Of a stretch of DNA of 64,000 nt, positions 1 to 7,230 are shown in pieces; the first letter of the stretch is position 1, and every line of letters begins with the position of its first letter. Source of the stretch: Nocardioides eburneiflavus (GTDB lineage Bacteria > Actinomycetota > Actinomycetes > Propionibacteriales > Nocardioidaceae); assembly GCF_004785795.1 (NCBI RefSeq), contig NZ_SRRO01000001.1, positions 2,108,001-2,172,000 of the forward strand, in the 5' to 3' direction. Below the pieces are notes generated by a model, which saw only the letters and a list, made by a program, of their open reading frames with translations, searched no databases and was not told where the DNA came from. The position numbers and the translations under genes are program-made.

Positions 1-122
1 CGGAATAGGGGGACGCGCGGCGACGGGGTCGCCGAGCGCACGGCGTAACAGGCCCTCTGGACGTGGCTTGCGTCCGAAGGCTAAGGACGCGGCGGAGGAC
101 CCGTCGGCGAATGGGAAGGGCT

Positions 123-458
123 CTACTTGCGGCTCCCGGCCCGCCACGTCTCGACGAAGATCGAGCAGATGGTGCCTGCGTGAATCTCGACGTCGTCTCC
201 GCGCTCGTTCTCGACCAGGAGGGTGAGGTCATCGGAGACCACCAGTACCTCTGTGGTGACGAGCCGATACCTGCGACCGTCAGCATCACGCCTGGGCCAG
301 TGGATGGCGTGCTGGTTGCCCCAGTCGAGCAGCCACACATCGCCGTCCATCGTGTAGACCACTACCGTCTGGTCGGGGTGGTCCTCGATGTGGCCGATCC
401 GCTGACGGCGTGAGCGCCGGACCGCCGGGTTGTTGTCGTCTGTTCTGATGTCGCTCAC
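123..458 (-). CDS. Hypothetical protein, island gene
   Basis: A 111-residue acidic protein with no family I recognise. The middle reads as alternating strands (VVVYTMDGDVWLLDWGNQ, then YRLVTTEVLVVSDDLTLLVE), suggesting a small beta-rich fold. There is no signal peptide or membrane segment. The GTG start at 458 is chosen because it overlaps the stop of the upstream gene by 4 nt (GTGA), a translational-coupling arrangement used often in this window. It forms a two-gene operon with the gene ending at 455. Confidence 0.6.
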   Translation of the reverse strand: MSDIRTDDNNPAVRRSRRQRIGHIEDHPDQTVVVYTMDGDVWLLDWGNQHAIHWPRRDADGRRYRLVTTEVLVVSDDLTLLVENERGDDVEIHAGTICSIFVETWRAGSRK

Positions 459-817
459 AGGCCACACCCAATCTGGCGTACGGCCAGCACCTCGCCGACC
501 GGGTGAATCGGGTACTCGCCCCACGGGTCCGACTGAAGTCGCTCGCCCACCCACGCCCAGTCCTCGCCCGGAATCGGGGCATCCATCTCGTGCTCGATGT
601 AAGACCGCGGCACCCGGTGGTGCGGGCGAACTGCCCGGTCCCGGTCGTACGGATAGGACGTGACCGTCTGCCGAGCCGCGTCGACGATGTAGAGACACGA
701 GGCCGTCTCGATAACAAGGAGCCGCGGCCTCGTCCACTCCGAGGGGTCGCACTCCGCAGTCATCTCGACGCCGTCGGGGCAGAGGCCGAGTAGGCCGGTC
801 ACCTGGTTATCGCTCAT
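455..817 (-). CDS. Hypothetical protein, island gene
   Basis: A 120-residue soluble protein beginning MSDNQVTGLLG, of no recognised family. It is Trp-rich near the C-terminus (DWAWVGERLQSDPWGEYP) and contains the pattern LLVIETASCLYIVDAARQ. The ATG at 817 is the first reasonable start; upstream codons look non-coding. It overlaps the next gene by 4 nt, so the two are probably co-translated. The pair may be cargo of the island; no function can be given. Confidence 0.6.
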   Translation of the reverse strand: MSDNQVTGLLGLCPDGVEMTAECDPSEWTRPRLLVIETASCLYIVDAARQTVTSYPYDRDRAVRPHHRVPRSYIEHEMDAPIPGEDWAWVGERLQSDPWGEYPIHPVGEVLAVRQIGCGL

Positions 818-884
818 GGGACACAGGTGTGCGGAACGGAGGCGGGGCCTACCCGCTCTTGGTGGGCTCCGAGACGGTGTGCGC

Positions 885-1202
885 GTGAGCAAGCCAGTCG
901 ACGTCCTCCAGGATGGGAGCCTGCGTGTCAGCGACGGCATCGTCGAGCACGTCCACTTGGCGCGACAGTGCGCGGGCCGCGCCGACGGTTGCTGGATCCA
1001 CGAGCCGCTACCGCATGCGTTGTCCGACGCTCCGGTGCGGTGGCGCAACGATCGGGGGATCGCGGAGCGGGTCTGTCCACACGGGGTCGGGCATCCCGAC
1101 CCACAGGACGCCGCCTACAACTTGACCATCGGGGTGGACTTGCGTGTGCATGGGTGCGACGGCTGCTGCGGGCCCGCACCCTCCTGGGTCAGCCCCCGAT
1201 GA
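885..1202 (+). CDS. Small Cys/His-rich hypothetical protein
   Basis: A 105-residue protein, on the opposite strand to its neighbours, with several Cys and His residues: CWIHEPLPHAL, then CPHGVGHPDPQD, and a C-terminal HGCDGCC. The spacing suggests a metal-binding fold, but I recognise no family. The GTG at 885 is chosen because the codons before it do not look coding; no clear ribosome binding site precedes it. It is convergent with the next gene and overlaps its 3' end by 14 nt. Confidence 0.4.
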   Translation: MSKPVDVLQDGSLRVSDGIVEHVHLARQCAGRADGCWIHEPLPHALSDAPVRWRNDRGIAERVCPHGVGHPDPQDAAYNLTIGVDLRVHGCDGCCGPAPSWVSPR

Positions 1203-1455
1203 CGCGCCCCTCGAAGATGCTCGCACCGTCGAGCGCGACGCTTCGGGGGTCGGTGTTCAGCCGGACGGCTGCGCGGTTGCCGTTGAGGTCCGGCTCGGTG
1301 ACCATTACCGCGGTCCCGTCGCTGAGGATGGCGCGAAACTCCGTGCTGGCGCCGTCGAGTAGGCGGCTCACGTCTTCGGTGGCAAGCGGGCGCCACGCGG
1401 AGAAGTTCAGCGGCTTGTAGCCGTGGCTGCGGTGGCAGTGCGTCTTGATCGACAT
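1189..1455 (-). CDS. Hypothetical protein, island gene
   Basis: An 88-residue protein starting MSIKTHCHRSHGYKPLNF. The C-terminal half (EFRAILSDGTAVMVTEPD, then RLNTDPRSVALDGASIFEGR) looks like a small beta-rich domain. There is no signal peptide. The start at 1455 is supported by AAGGAG six bases upstream. It is the last gene of a minus-strand run with the genes at 1517-1849 and 1858-2643. No function is assigned. Confidence 0.65.
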   Translation of the reverse strand: MSIKTHCHRSHGYKPLNFSAWRPLATEDVSRLLDGASTEFRAILSDGTAVMVTEPDLNGNRAAVRLNTDPRSVALDGASIFEGRVIGG

Positions 1456-1516
1456 GAGGGCTCCTTCGAGTCGAGTCGGTCGGTGATGGGCTGACGGAGC
1501 CTGTCCCGGACACGCC

Positions 1517-1849
1517 CTATGCCGAGTCGGAGGCGACCTGAGGTGCCTTCGCGGTGCCATCGGCGACGGCCCCCTCGTAGATGTGGGTCCAAACGCTGAT
1601 GGCGTCGTCCTTGTCGGTGTACGAGTTGTCGAAGCCCATCGGCTCGCCGTCGAGCATGCGCACCAGGGCGACCCGGTGCACCTCGCCTTCGGGGGACTGC
1701 CACGTCCAGCGGGCCAGCACCTCCTGAGTGCTGATCGCGCATGCCTGGACGAGCCTGTGCTGGGCCCGATAGTCGGGGGTGGTGAGAGCGGCCAGGGTGA
1801 GGCGAGTCAACTCGGCGGTGTCGATCTGCGAATCTGCGTGCGTCTTCAT
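1517..1849 (-). CDS. Hypothetical protein, island gene
   Basis: A 110-residue protein with a helical N-terminal half (TAELTRLTLAALTTPDYRAQ) followed by ARWTWQSPEGEVHRVALVRM and a segment mentioning GFDNSYTDKDDAISVWTH. It looks like a small globular domain but matches no family I know. The ATG at 1849 has GGAGA five bases upstream. It lies 8 nt after the upstream gene, in the same operon-like run. Confidence 0.65.
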   Translation of the reverse strand: MKTHADSQIDTAELTRLTLAALTTPDYRAQHRLVQACAISTQEVLARWTWQSPEGEVHRVALVRMLDGEPMGFDNSYTDKDDAISVWTHIYEGAVADGTAKAPQVASDSA

Positions 1850-1857
1850 GGGGTCTC

Positions 1858-2643
1858 CTACTTGACGAGGTGCATGCCGTCGCTGAGCGCCAAGAAGTCG
1901 GCGTCGCTCATGGCCTGAGTGAACGGGTTCATGTACTCGGCGTCGTTGAGATTGAGGTCGAGGTTCTCGGCGGCCTCGATGCGAGCGAAATACTCCTGAC
2001 CAGCGGCGACCAAGCCCGCCTCATCATTGGGCCACACCATGGGCTCGCCCGACTCATGCGACGAGACGAGGACGAACTCGGCGCCCTCGTCGTCCTTAAC
2101 GATCCAGAGGTAGGCCTTGGCGACGTCGCCGTTCGAGCCCGGACGGAGAGCCTGGACGAGCCGATCAGGGTCGCACCACTCGGGCCGGTCTGGCTCAGGG
2201 ATCACGTCTGCGGCGAGTCGCTCACCGGCCCTCATCCGATGCGGGATGACCTGCTCCCGCTCGTACCGCGCCGCGATCTCGGCAATCGGCGCGCCTTCGT
2301 GCTCAGCGACCGCTCGGAACCGGTCGGCCAGGACGGGCATCGAGAGGCCGCCGGTTGCGCGACGGTCGGCCCACAACTCGTAGCGGTTCGCGAGACCGAT
2401 CTCCTCGTGGGCGGAGAGACCCTTGATGGTCTTCAGGGCACAGACGGTGGCGATGCGCGGCTTGGCGTTCTTCCTGGCCTGCCTGATTGCGTTCCTCGTG
2501 GTGCTACAGAGGGATCGCGGCCGGTGAAACTCGCGCTCCTGCTCGGTGTCAGGCTCGAAGGTCGGGTGGTGCTCCTTGTTGACGCACCACGTTTCCAGGC
2601 CGGGGCAGCGGTAGTAGTTCGGGTCGCTCTTGGCTCGGCACAT
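1858..2643 (-). CDS. Hypothetical protein with Cys-containing N-terminus
   Basis: A 261-residue soluble protein. The N-terminus MCRAKSDPNYYRCP resembles the short Cys-rich starts of proteins found on actinobacterial phages and integrative elements; this is an impression from memory, not a database match. A basic segment follows (TTRNAIRQARKNAKPR), then an acidic helical C-terminal half. GGAGA lies five bases before the ATG. It heads the minus-strand run that continues to 1189. Function unknown. Confidence 0.65.
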   Translation of the reverse strand: MCRAKSDPNYYRCPGLETWCVNKEHHPTFEPDTEQEREFHRPRSLCSTTRNAIRQARKNAKPRIATVCALKTIKGLSAHEEIGLANRYELWADRRATGGLSMPVLADRFRAVAEHEGAPIAEIAARYEREQVIPHRMRAGERLAADVIPEPDRPEWCDPDRLVQALRPGSNGDVAKAYLWIVKDDEGAEFVLVSSHESGEPMVWPNDEAGLVAAGQEYFARIEAAENLDLNLNDAEYMNPFTQAMSDADFLALSDGMHLVK

Positions 2644-2868
2644 ACATGTCTCCGGGGTCTCGCTCCGGGGGCGATCTGCTCCCGAAACGAGGGGTGTCCG
2701 GGACCTCGGCGCAACGCTGGACCAGCGTGGGATGGGCGGCTAAATCCTCAGTCGTAGTCGCTCGCTGCGGAAGTCCTCGACTGTGCACGTTCGTGCGCCG
2801 CGAGAGGAGTCGACACGGGCTGTCGGCGCGCTGTTCAGCAAGTCGTCCTGGATATGCTTGTCAGACGG

Positions 2869-3294
2869 TCAAGCCTGGTCCTCGGATCCCAGGACAACAG
2901 CCACGATGCGTTCTGCTGCGGCCGCCGGGTCTTCGTGCTCCCATACACGCAGCACTCTCCAACCGGCCTCACGCAGTACGTCGCAGGTCTCTACGTCTCG
3001 TTCTCGATTGCGTCGGACCTTCTCGGCCCAGAAGTCGGCGTTGGCCTTCGCGACCGTAAAGTGCTCGGGACACCCGTGCCAGTAGCAACCATCAATGAAA
3101 ACCGCCACCTTGGCGCGAGTGAAGACCAAGTCAGCGCGCCGGTTGAAGTGCGCCAGCGGTCGAACGTCCACCCTGTATCGAAGCCCGGCCGCGTGAACCA
3201 AGCGCCGCACGGCCATCTCTGGCTTGGTGTCACGGCCACGGTTGCCCTGCATGCCCTTGCGCACGCCGGGTGTCGAGGCCCACGAGTCGGTCAC
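2869..3294 (-). CDS. vsr: Very short patch repair (Vsr) endonuclease
   Basis: A 141-residue Vsr-family nuclease. Such enzymes nick next to T:G mismatches left when 5-methylcytosine deaminates, and usually accompany a C5-cytosine methyltransferase, as here. The hallmark segments are RDTKPEMAVRRLVH (about residues 21-34), the metal-binding RRADLVF, VAVFIDGCYWHGCPEHF, and the C-terminal GWRVLRVWEHED. Length is normal for the family. It starts at GTG 3294, 9 nt after the stop of the endonuclease gene upstream, so the two are probably one transcript. Confidence 0.88.
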   Translation of the reverse strand: MTDSWASTPGVRKGMQGNRGRDTKPEMAVRRLVHAAGLRYRVDVRPLAHFNRRADLVFTRAKVAVFIDGCYWHGCPEHFTVAKANADFWAEKVRRNRERDVETCDVLREAGWRVLRVWEHEDPAAAAERIVAVVLGSEDQA

Positions 3295-3303
3295 CCGAGT
3301 AGT

Positions 3304-4242
3304 TCACAGGGAGACGGCGTACTTGACCAGTTCGTCGTAATCGCGAAGGCGCCTCTGTTCCACCAAGCGCTGGAAGTTCGAGTAGGTCCGCTGCGCGTTC
3401 TTGTTCGTCTGCGACCCGTAGACGTCCTCGATTGCTTGCGTGAGAGCGGGGAGATGCAGGTGATAGACGCAATCCACATCACCAGAGCCGCCGCCAAGCA
3501 GGTTGAGCATGTACGGCCGTGGTTCCATCGTGAGGGCAGCGAAGTGCGGCATCCGACCGCGTCGCAGTGCGGAGAGTTTCGCGCCCTGCGAGCGACAGTC
3601 CTGCGCACGGTCGGTGCGGAGCGACCACTTGAGGGAGAGCCCGATCTCGAGTTCAGGCAGCCGGTTCGCCTGAGGGTCGCTGACGGTGACGTCCAGCCTG
3701 AGAAGCGATTCGGCACCGACCTCATAGAGCGCCCTTCTCCGCGTCGCCACCTCGTCAGCGACTGCATCTTCAACCGCCTGCACCAGCGCCTGGGCTCGCC
3801 GTGCTGCGGCTGGGGGCGAGACGATCCGTTTGCCCACTTCGGTGCGGAGTCTGGTCCACGCCTTGGTGTACGCCTTCGAGGGCTCGACGCTGATGTCGGT
3901 CAGAGCACCGACGTGGCGATACTGCTGGAAGACGTTGAGCGCCTTCTCCGGCTCGACGACGACTGTCCCCGGGGATGCGCCCACGCGAGTGGCGAGGTCT
4001 GCGGCCACCCTCTCCGCGAAAGGGGTACCGGTGGGCTCGTCGCCGCTGGCCTGTCGCGTGACCCCGAGAACCTCGAAGAAGGCGTGCCCAAGTTTCACCG
4101 AGTCGGGGGCGGAGCCATCCGAGGTGTTGGGCTTCCCATCCTTGCGAAGGTGGCACAGGTCGACTGCGAAGGTGGCGGGCACGCCGCGGACAATATCGCT
4201 CGGCACCGTTTTCGCCGGGACCTCATTAGTCACTCGCGTCAC
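3304..4242 (-). CDS. NgoMIV-family type II restriction endonuclease (copy 1)
   Basis: About 312 residues. The C-terminal part carries the NgoMIV-family pattern: an Asp near 184 (LRLDVTV), then SLKW at 203-206, RTDRAQD, and RGRMPHFAALTMEP. NgoMIV cuts GCCGGC and has an active site built around Asp, Ser-x-Lys and Glu. At the place of the last Glu (14 residues after the Lys) this copy has Gln219, which may weaken or alter catalysis. The long reading frame running back to 5313 is antisense to the methyltransferase; the start is one of the GTG codons at 4242 or 4233, without a clear ribosome binding site. It is divergent from the methyltransferase and followed by vsr. Confidence 0.78.
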   Translation of the reverse strand: MTRVTNEVPAKTVPSDIVRGVPATFAVDLCHLRKDGKPNTSDGSAPDSVKLGHAFFEVLGVTRQASGDEPTGTPFAERVAADLATRVGASPGTVVVEPEKALNVFQQYRHVGALTDISVEPSKAYTKAWTRLRTEVGKRIVSPPAAARRAQALVQAVEDAVADEVATRRRALYEVGAESLLRLDVTVSDPQANRLPELEIGLSLKWSLRTDRAQDCRSQGAKLSALRRGRMPHFAALTMEPRPYMLNLLGGGSGDVDCVYHLHLPALTQAIEDVYGSQTNKNAQRTYSNFQRLVEQRRLRDYDELVKYAVSL

Positions 4243-4278
4243 GTCGCGGCGTTGCGTTGGTCGGGTGTCGGTGCTCGA

Positions 4279-4287
4279 ACATACGAT
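4279..4287. promoter_or_regulatory. Overlapping divergent -10 elements for methyltransferase and endonuclease
   Basis: On the plus strand TACGAT at 4282-4287 stands exactly 6 nt before the methyltransferase ATG, the leaderless pattern of this genome. On the minus strand TATGTT at 4284-4279 could be the -10 of endonuclease copy 1. The two elements overlap, so polymerase binding on one side would exclude the other. The -35 boxes are weak. The exclusion model is inference. Confidence 0.4.
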
Positions 4288-4293
4288 CTGACC

Positions 4294-5436
4294 ATGACGA
4301 GCCAGCCCACCCTGATTGACCTGTTCGCGGGCTGCGGCGGCACGACCGTCGGCTTCGGCCGCGAGGGCTTCGAGCCTCTCCTCGCGGTCGAGTGGGACCA
4401 GGCGGCCGCTGCAACCTATGCCGCGAACTGGGGTGAAGACCACACCGTCGCCGGTGACATCGCCTTGGTGAAGAAGAAGGACATCCCACGGGCGGACATC
4501 ATCATCGGTGGACCGCCCTGCCAGGGCTTCTCTAACTTGGGCCTGAAGTCGCTGGACGACCCGCGCAACCAACTGTGGCGCGAGTACATGCGCTTCATTC
4601 ACGCAGCAAAGCCCAAGGTCTTTGTCATCGAGAATGTTGACCGCTTCTACAAGAGCCCTGAGTTTCAGATGCTTGAGGCTGAGGTCGATCACGGCTCGCT
4701 GAAGAACTACACGATCAGTCACAGAGTGCTCAACGCTGCCGACTACGGCGTTGCTCAGCGTCGTCGGCGAACCATCATCATCGGCTCGCGAGTCGGACCG
4801 ATCGACCTTCCTGAGCCGACGCATGCGAAGGACCCGCAGCGAGGGTCGGGACTCCAGCCGTGGCGAACGGTGCGTGATGTGATCGACGGCTTGCCTGCCC
4901 GGCCGGACTCCACTGATCTGCCCGATAGCGTCACGGAGTTCTTCGGCGTCCCGAAGCCCGGGGTGTTCAAGGGCTTGGACATCCATTTCAGGCGCGAACC
5001 GAACGCTCTGTCTTTGGAGCGGTACTCGTACGTTCCGCCGGGCGGAGGACGTTTCGACGTGCCGACCGAACTGCTTCCAAGGTGTTGGCGCGAGAAGCCG
5101 ACCGGCACGACCGATGTGATGGGTCGAATGCATTGGGACCGGCCGTCTCTGACCATTCGCACCGAGTTCTTCAAGCCTGAGAAGGGGGCATACCTGCACC
5201 CCCAGTGGGTGCCTGGGCGACAGCGTCGCGGAGACGACCCTCGGTGGATCAAGGGTGACCCGAAGAAGTCTGTCGACCGCGTAGTGACCCACTACGAGGC
5301 GAGCCTGATCCAAGACTTCCCGGAGGACTACCTCTGGGTCGGCACCAAGACTCAGATTGCGAAGCAGATCGGAAACGCCGTCCCTTCGGGACTGGCGCAG
5401 GCGATCGCACGTCAGGTCAAGCCCTACGTCGCTTGA
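4294..5436 (+). CDS. DNA (cytosine-5)-methyltransferase
   Basis: A 380-residue type II C5-cytosine methyltransferase that protects host DNA from the neighbouring endonucleases. Conserved motifs in order: motif I DLFAGCGG (9-16), motif IV GGPPCQGFS with catalytic Cys76, motif VI ENV (113-115), motif VIII AQRRRRTIIIG, and motif X KQIGNAVPS near the C-terminus. Between VIII and X lies the variable target-recognition region. Because both adjacent nucleases belong to the NgoMIV family, the target may be GCCGGC; that is inference. The ATG at 4294 is chosen from motif placement and the TACGAT-N6-ATG promoter. It ends 3 nt before the convergent second endonuclease. Confidence 0.92.
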   Translation: MTSQPTLIDLFAGCGGTTVGFGREGFEPLLAVEWDQAAAATYAANWGEDHTVAGDIALVKKKDIPRADIIIGGPPCQGFSNLGLKSLDDPRNQLWREYMRFIHAAKPKVFVIENVDRFYKSPEFQMLEAEVDHGSLKNYTISHRVLNAADYGVAQRRRRTIIIGSRVGPIDLPEPTHAKDPQRGSGLQPWRTVRDVIDGLPARPDSTDLPDSVTEFFGVPKPGVFKGLDIHFRREPNALSLERYSYVPPGGGRFDVPTELLPRCWREKPTGTTDVMGRMHWDRPSLTIRTEFFKPEKGAYLHPQWVPGRQRRGDDPRWIKGDPKKSVDRVVTHYEASLIQDFPEDYLWVGTKTQIAKQIGNAVPSGLAQAIARQVKPYVA

Positions 5437-5439
5437 GGG

Positions 5440-6189
5440 TCACCAGCGGGCGAGGGTCTCGGCCAGGTCGGAGTAGGGCCTGAGGCGACCCTGTCCGACG
5501 CACTCATCCCAGGCCGACCGTTGTTCCGGGTTGCCGACCTCAGCGACCGCTTGAGCGAGAGCCTCAAAGGCGATGTGATACGTGGCGTCGACCTCGCCAG
5601 TACCCCGAGCGATCGATGCAAGCCGAGTAGGCAGCGGTTCCGCGGTCAACGTCACCAAGTGGGGTTGACGACCCCGGCGGTGCCGGATCATCTGTCCGAA
5701 CTCGTGTCGTATGTTCTGGACTCGGTCCGAGCGAATCGTCCACTTGCACGACACAACCCCGTGCAAGAACGGGTCCTGGCCGAAGTCACCGGGAGTCGGG
5801 AGGATGGCCACTGTGACATCGGGCCTGATGAGGTAGTCGCGACCGATCGTGACTCGCAGTTCGGGCTGGGCGACAACAAGCCGATCGAGTTCGTTGAGGT
5901 GCGCGTACTGAGCGAAGTTTGAGATGAGCACACCGCACCGGACGTCCCATTCTCGCTCGGGAGCACGGTCGAGAAGGGCGACTCCAAGATCCTGGCCGCA
6001 CATGGTCTCGAGATGGCCACCAGGGTCGGCTGGGACGTTTGACGCCACGTGACGGTTCACGCCGAGGTTGTCGAGGGTGGCGGCAGCCAATCCCATAGAT
6101 GTCGCGCTCGATGTGTCTGCCGTGTTCGGCACCAGGCGGCCGCGGGTTTCCTTCCAGCCGAGAAGTTGGGTAGCGAACGGGGCGGTCAC
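5440..6189 (-). CDS. NgoMIV-family type II restriction endonuclease (copy 2)
   Basis: A 249-residue endonuclease with the full set of NgoMIV-type residues: RPDV with Asp124, SCKW at 147-150 (Lys149), SDRVQN, and Glu163 exactly 14 residues after the Lys, followed by RGRQPHLVTLTAEP. Family members cut GCCGGC. It shares this block with the 3304-4242 gene, but the two are only distantly alike elsewhere. The GTG start at 6189 is supported by TACCGT-N6-GTG, so the mRNA is probably leaderless. It lies tail-to-tail with the methyltransferase. Of the two copies this is the more likely active enzyme. Confidence 0.82.
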   Translation of the reverse strand: MTAPFATQLLGWKETRGRLVPNTADTSSATSMGLAAATLDNLGVNRHVASNVPADPGGHLETMCGQDLGVALLDRAPEREWDVRCGVLISNFAQYAHLNELDRLVVAQPELRVTIGRDYLIRPDVTVAILPTPGDFGQDPFLHGVVSCKWTIRSDRVQNIRHEFGQMIRHRRGRQPHLVTLTAEPLPTRLASIARGTGEVDATYHIAFEALAQAVAEVGNPEQRSAWDECVGQGRLRPYSDLAETLARW

Positions 6190-6245
6190 GCGCGCACGGT
6201 ATCGCCGGATGGTTTTGGCCGTTGGCGGCGCGCCGCTGCAAGTGG

Positions 6246-7034
6246 CTAGTCGCTGTCCTCGCCCACGTGCCGATCAGCGTGGTGGAAGTCGACGCCACCG
6301 TCTCCGCACGTAGCGCAGCGGAGGACTCCGACCCGCGGACGGTTGGAGGTGTGGATCCAGGCGTCGCATCCGCCGCATTGCCACAGGAGACAGTCTTCGC
6401 GAAGATGCTGAAGCATCTGCCAGGCTTGGCGAGCGTTCTCGGTCTCGATCAGTCCGGCCTCTTCGTCGACCTCGCCGAGCCATGACGCCGTGCTGTACGC
6501 ACCGATTACGAAGTCGTCCTGGCCGACCACGTACACGGTCTCGTCGATCTGCTGCGTGGTGACCATGCAGTTGCCACCCGCCCGCTCGTGATTGAGGGAA
6601 GCGTTCCAGGCCCCGCCCGCTGTCAGCAGCACCTCCTGGGAGGCTTGGGCAATGACGGCGACTCCCACCGCGCGCAGCGCCTCAACCGTGTCCCATGTGA
6701 GGTCGGTGCTGGTCAGTTCCCCGTCGCGACCGGTGCGTTCCCCGAGAATCAGCGCGCGACCATTGATCGTGTCGTCAGGGTAGAGACCTGCATGGAGACG
6801 ATGAGCAATCTTGGTGGCGAGCAGATTGGTGGGGTACCCCTTGGTCTTGCCCTCTTCGTCAAGCCAGAGGACGCTGCCACCGTCTATCTCGACGGCTTGG
6901 GCTCTGCCGCCAACGACATCTGAGACGCCACCGGAGGATTCAACGGCGACGCCGCGGACGACTGCAGTCTCGTCGTCGGGGTCGAGGACCAGGCCGTAGA
7001 GAGTGCGACTCGGGGGAGCGGGCATGGTGTCCAT
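6246..7034 (-). CDS. DUF3846-like protein with C-terminal zinc ribbon
   Basis: About 262 residues. The N-terminal half contains LWLDEEGKTKGYPTNLLATK followed by DDTINGRALILG, which resembles DUF3846, a small domain common on plasmids, phages and integrative elements. The C-terminus has a four-Cys zinc ribbon: CGGC, then CATC about 22 residues later, followed by a His-rich tail. There is no signal peptide. The start is either ATG 7034 or ATG 7025; neither has a good ribosome binding site. The role is unknown; its place between nuclease genes suggests island cargo, possibly anti-phage. Confidence 0.6.
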   Translation of the reverse strand: MDTMPAPPSRTLYGLVLDPDDETAVVRGVAVESSGGVSDVVGGRAQAVEIDGGSVLWLDEEGKTKGYPTNLLATKIAHRLHAGLYPDDTINGRALILGERTGRDGELTSTDLTWDTVEALRAVGVAVIAQASQEVLLTAGGAWNASLNHERAGGNCMVTTQQIDETVYVVGQDDFVIGAYSTASWLGEVDEEAGLIETENARQAWQMLQHLREDCLLWQCGGCDAWIHTSNRPRVGVLRCATCGDGGVDFHHADRHVGEDSD

Positions 7035-7218
7035 GATCCAGGAGGTGTGCGGAGGGCAGTGACGGCCTCCCCAACCCGGCAATGTCGTGCCCGTGCGCAC
7101 CACCTACTGACCCCACTCACATCCTCAGCAACTGCGCACGGTGGTGGCTCCGGGGAATCGGCTGGACGATCGATCGCTGAATGCGTGCGGTTCGCGAGCG
7201 GTGTCCTCCCGCACTGCA

Positions 7219-7230
7219 TACGCTGCGATC
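7219..7230 (+). promoter_or_regulatory. Leaderless promoter of the GIY-YIG gene
   Basis: TACGCT (7219-7224) is followed by 6 nt and then the GTG at 7231. This is the same TANNNT-N6-start arrangement seen elsewhere in the window and is the reason for choosing 7231 over the upstream in-frame GTG codons at 7141 and 7201. Confidence 0.5.

Noticed and set aside
4226..4283. 18-codon minus-strand ORF between methyltransferase and nuclease, a possible leader peptide or controller
   Set aside because: It has no ribosome binding site and no resemblance to C-proteins, which are about 80 residues with a helix-turn-helix. Its frame differs from the nuclease.
3304..5313. 669-residue minus-strand frame across the methyltransferase
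   Set aside because: Its upper half is exactly antisense to the methyltransferase and has no family motif. Only the part from about 4242 down matches the NgoMIV family.
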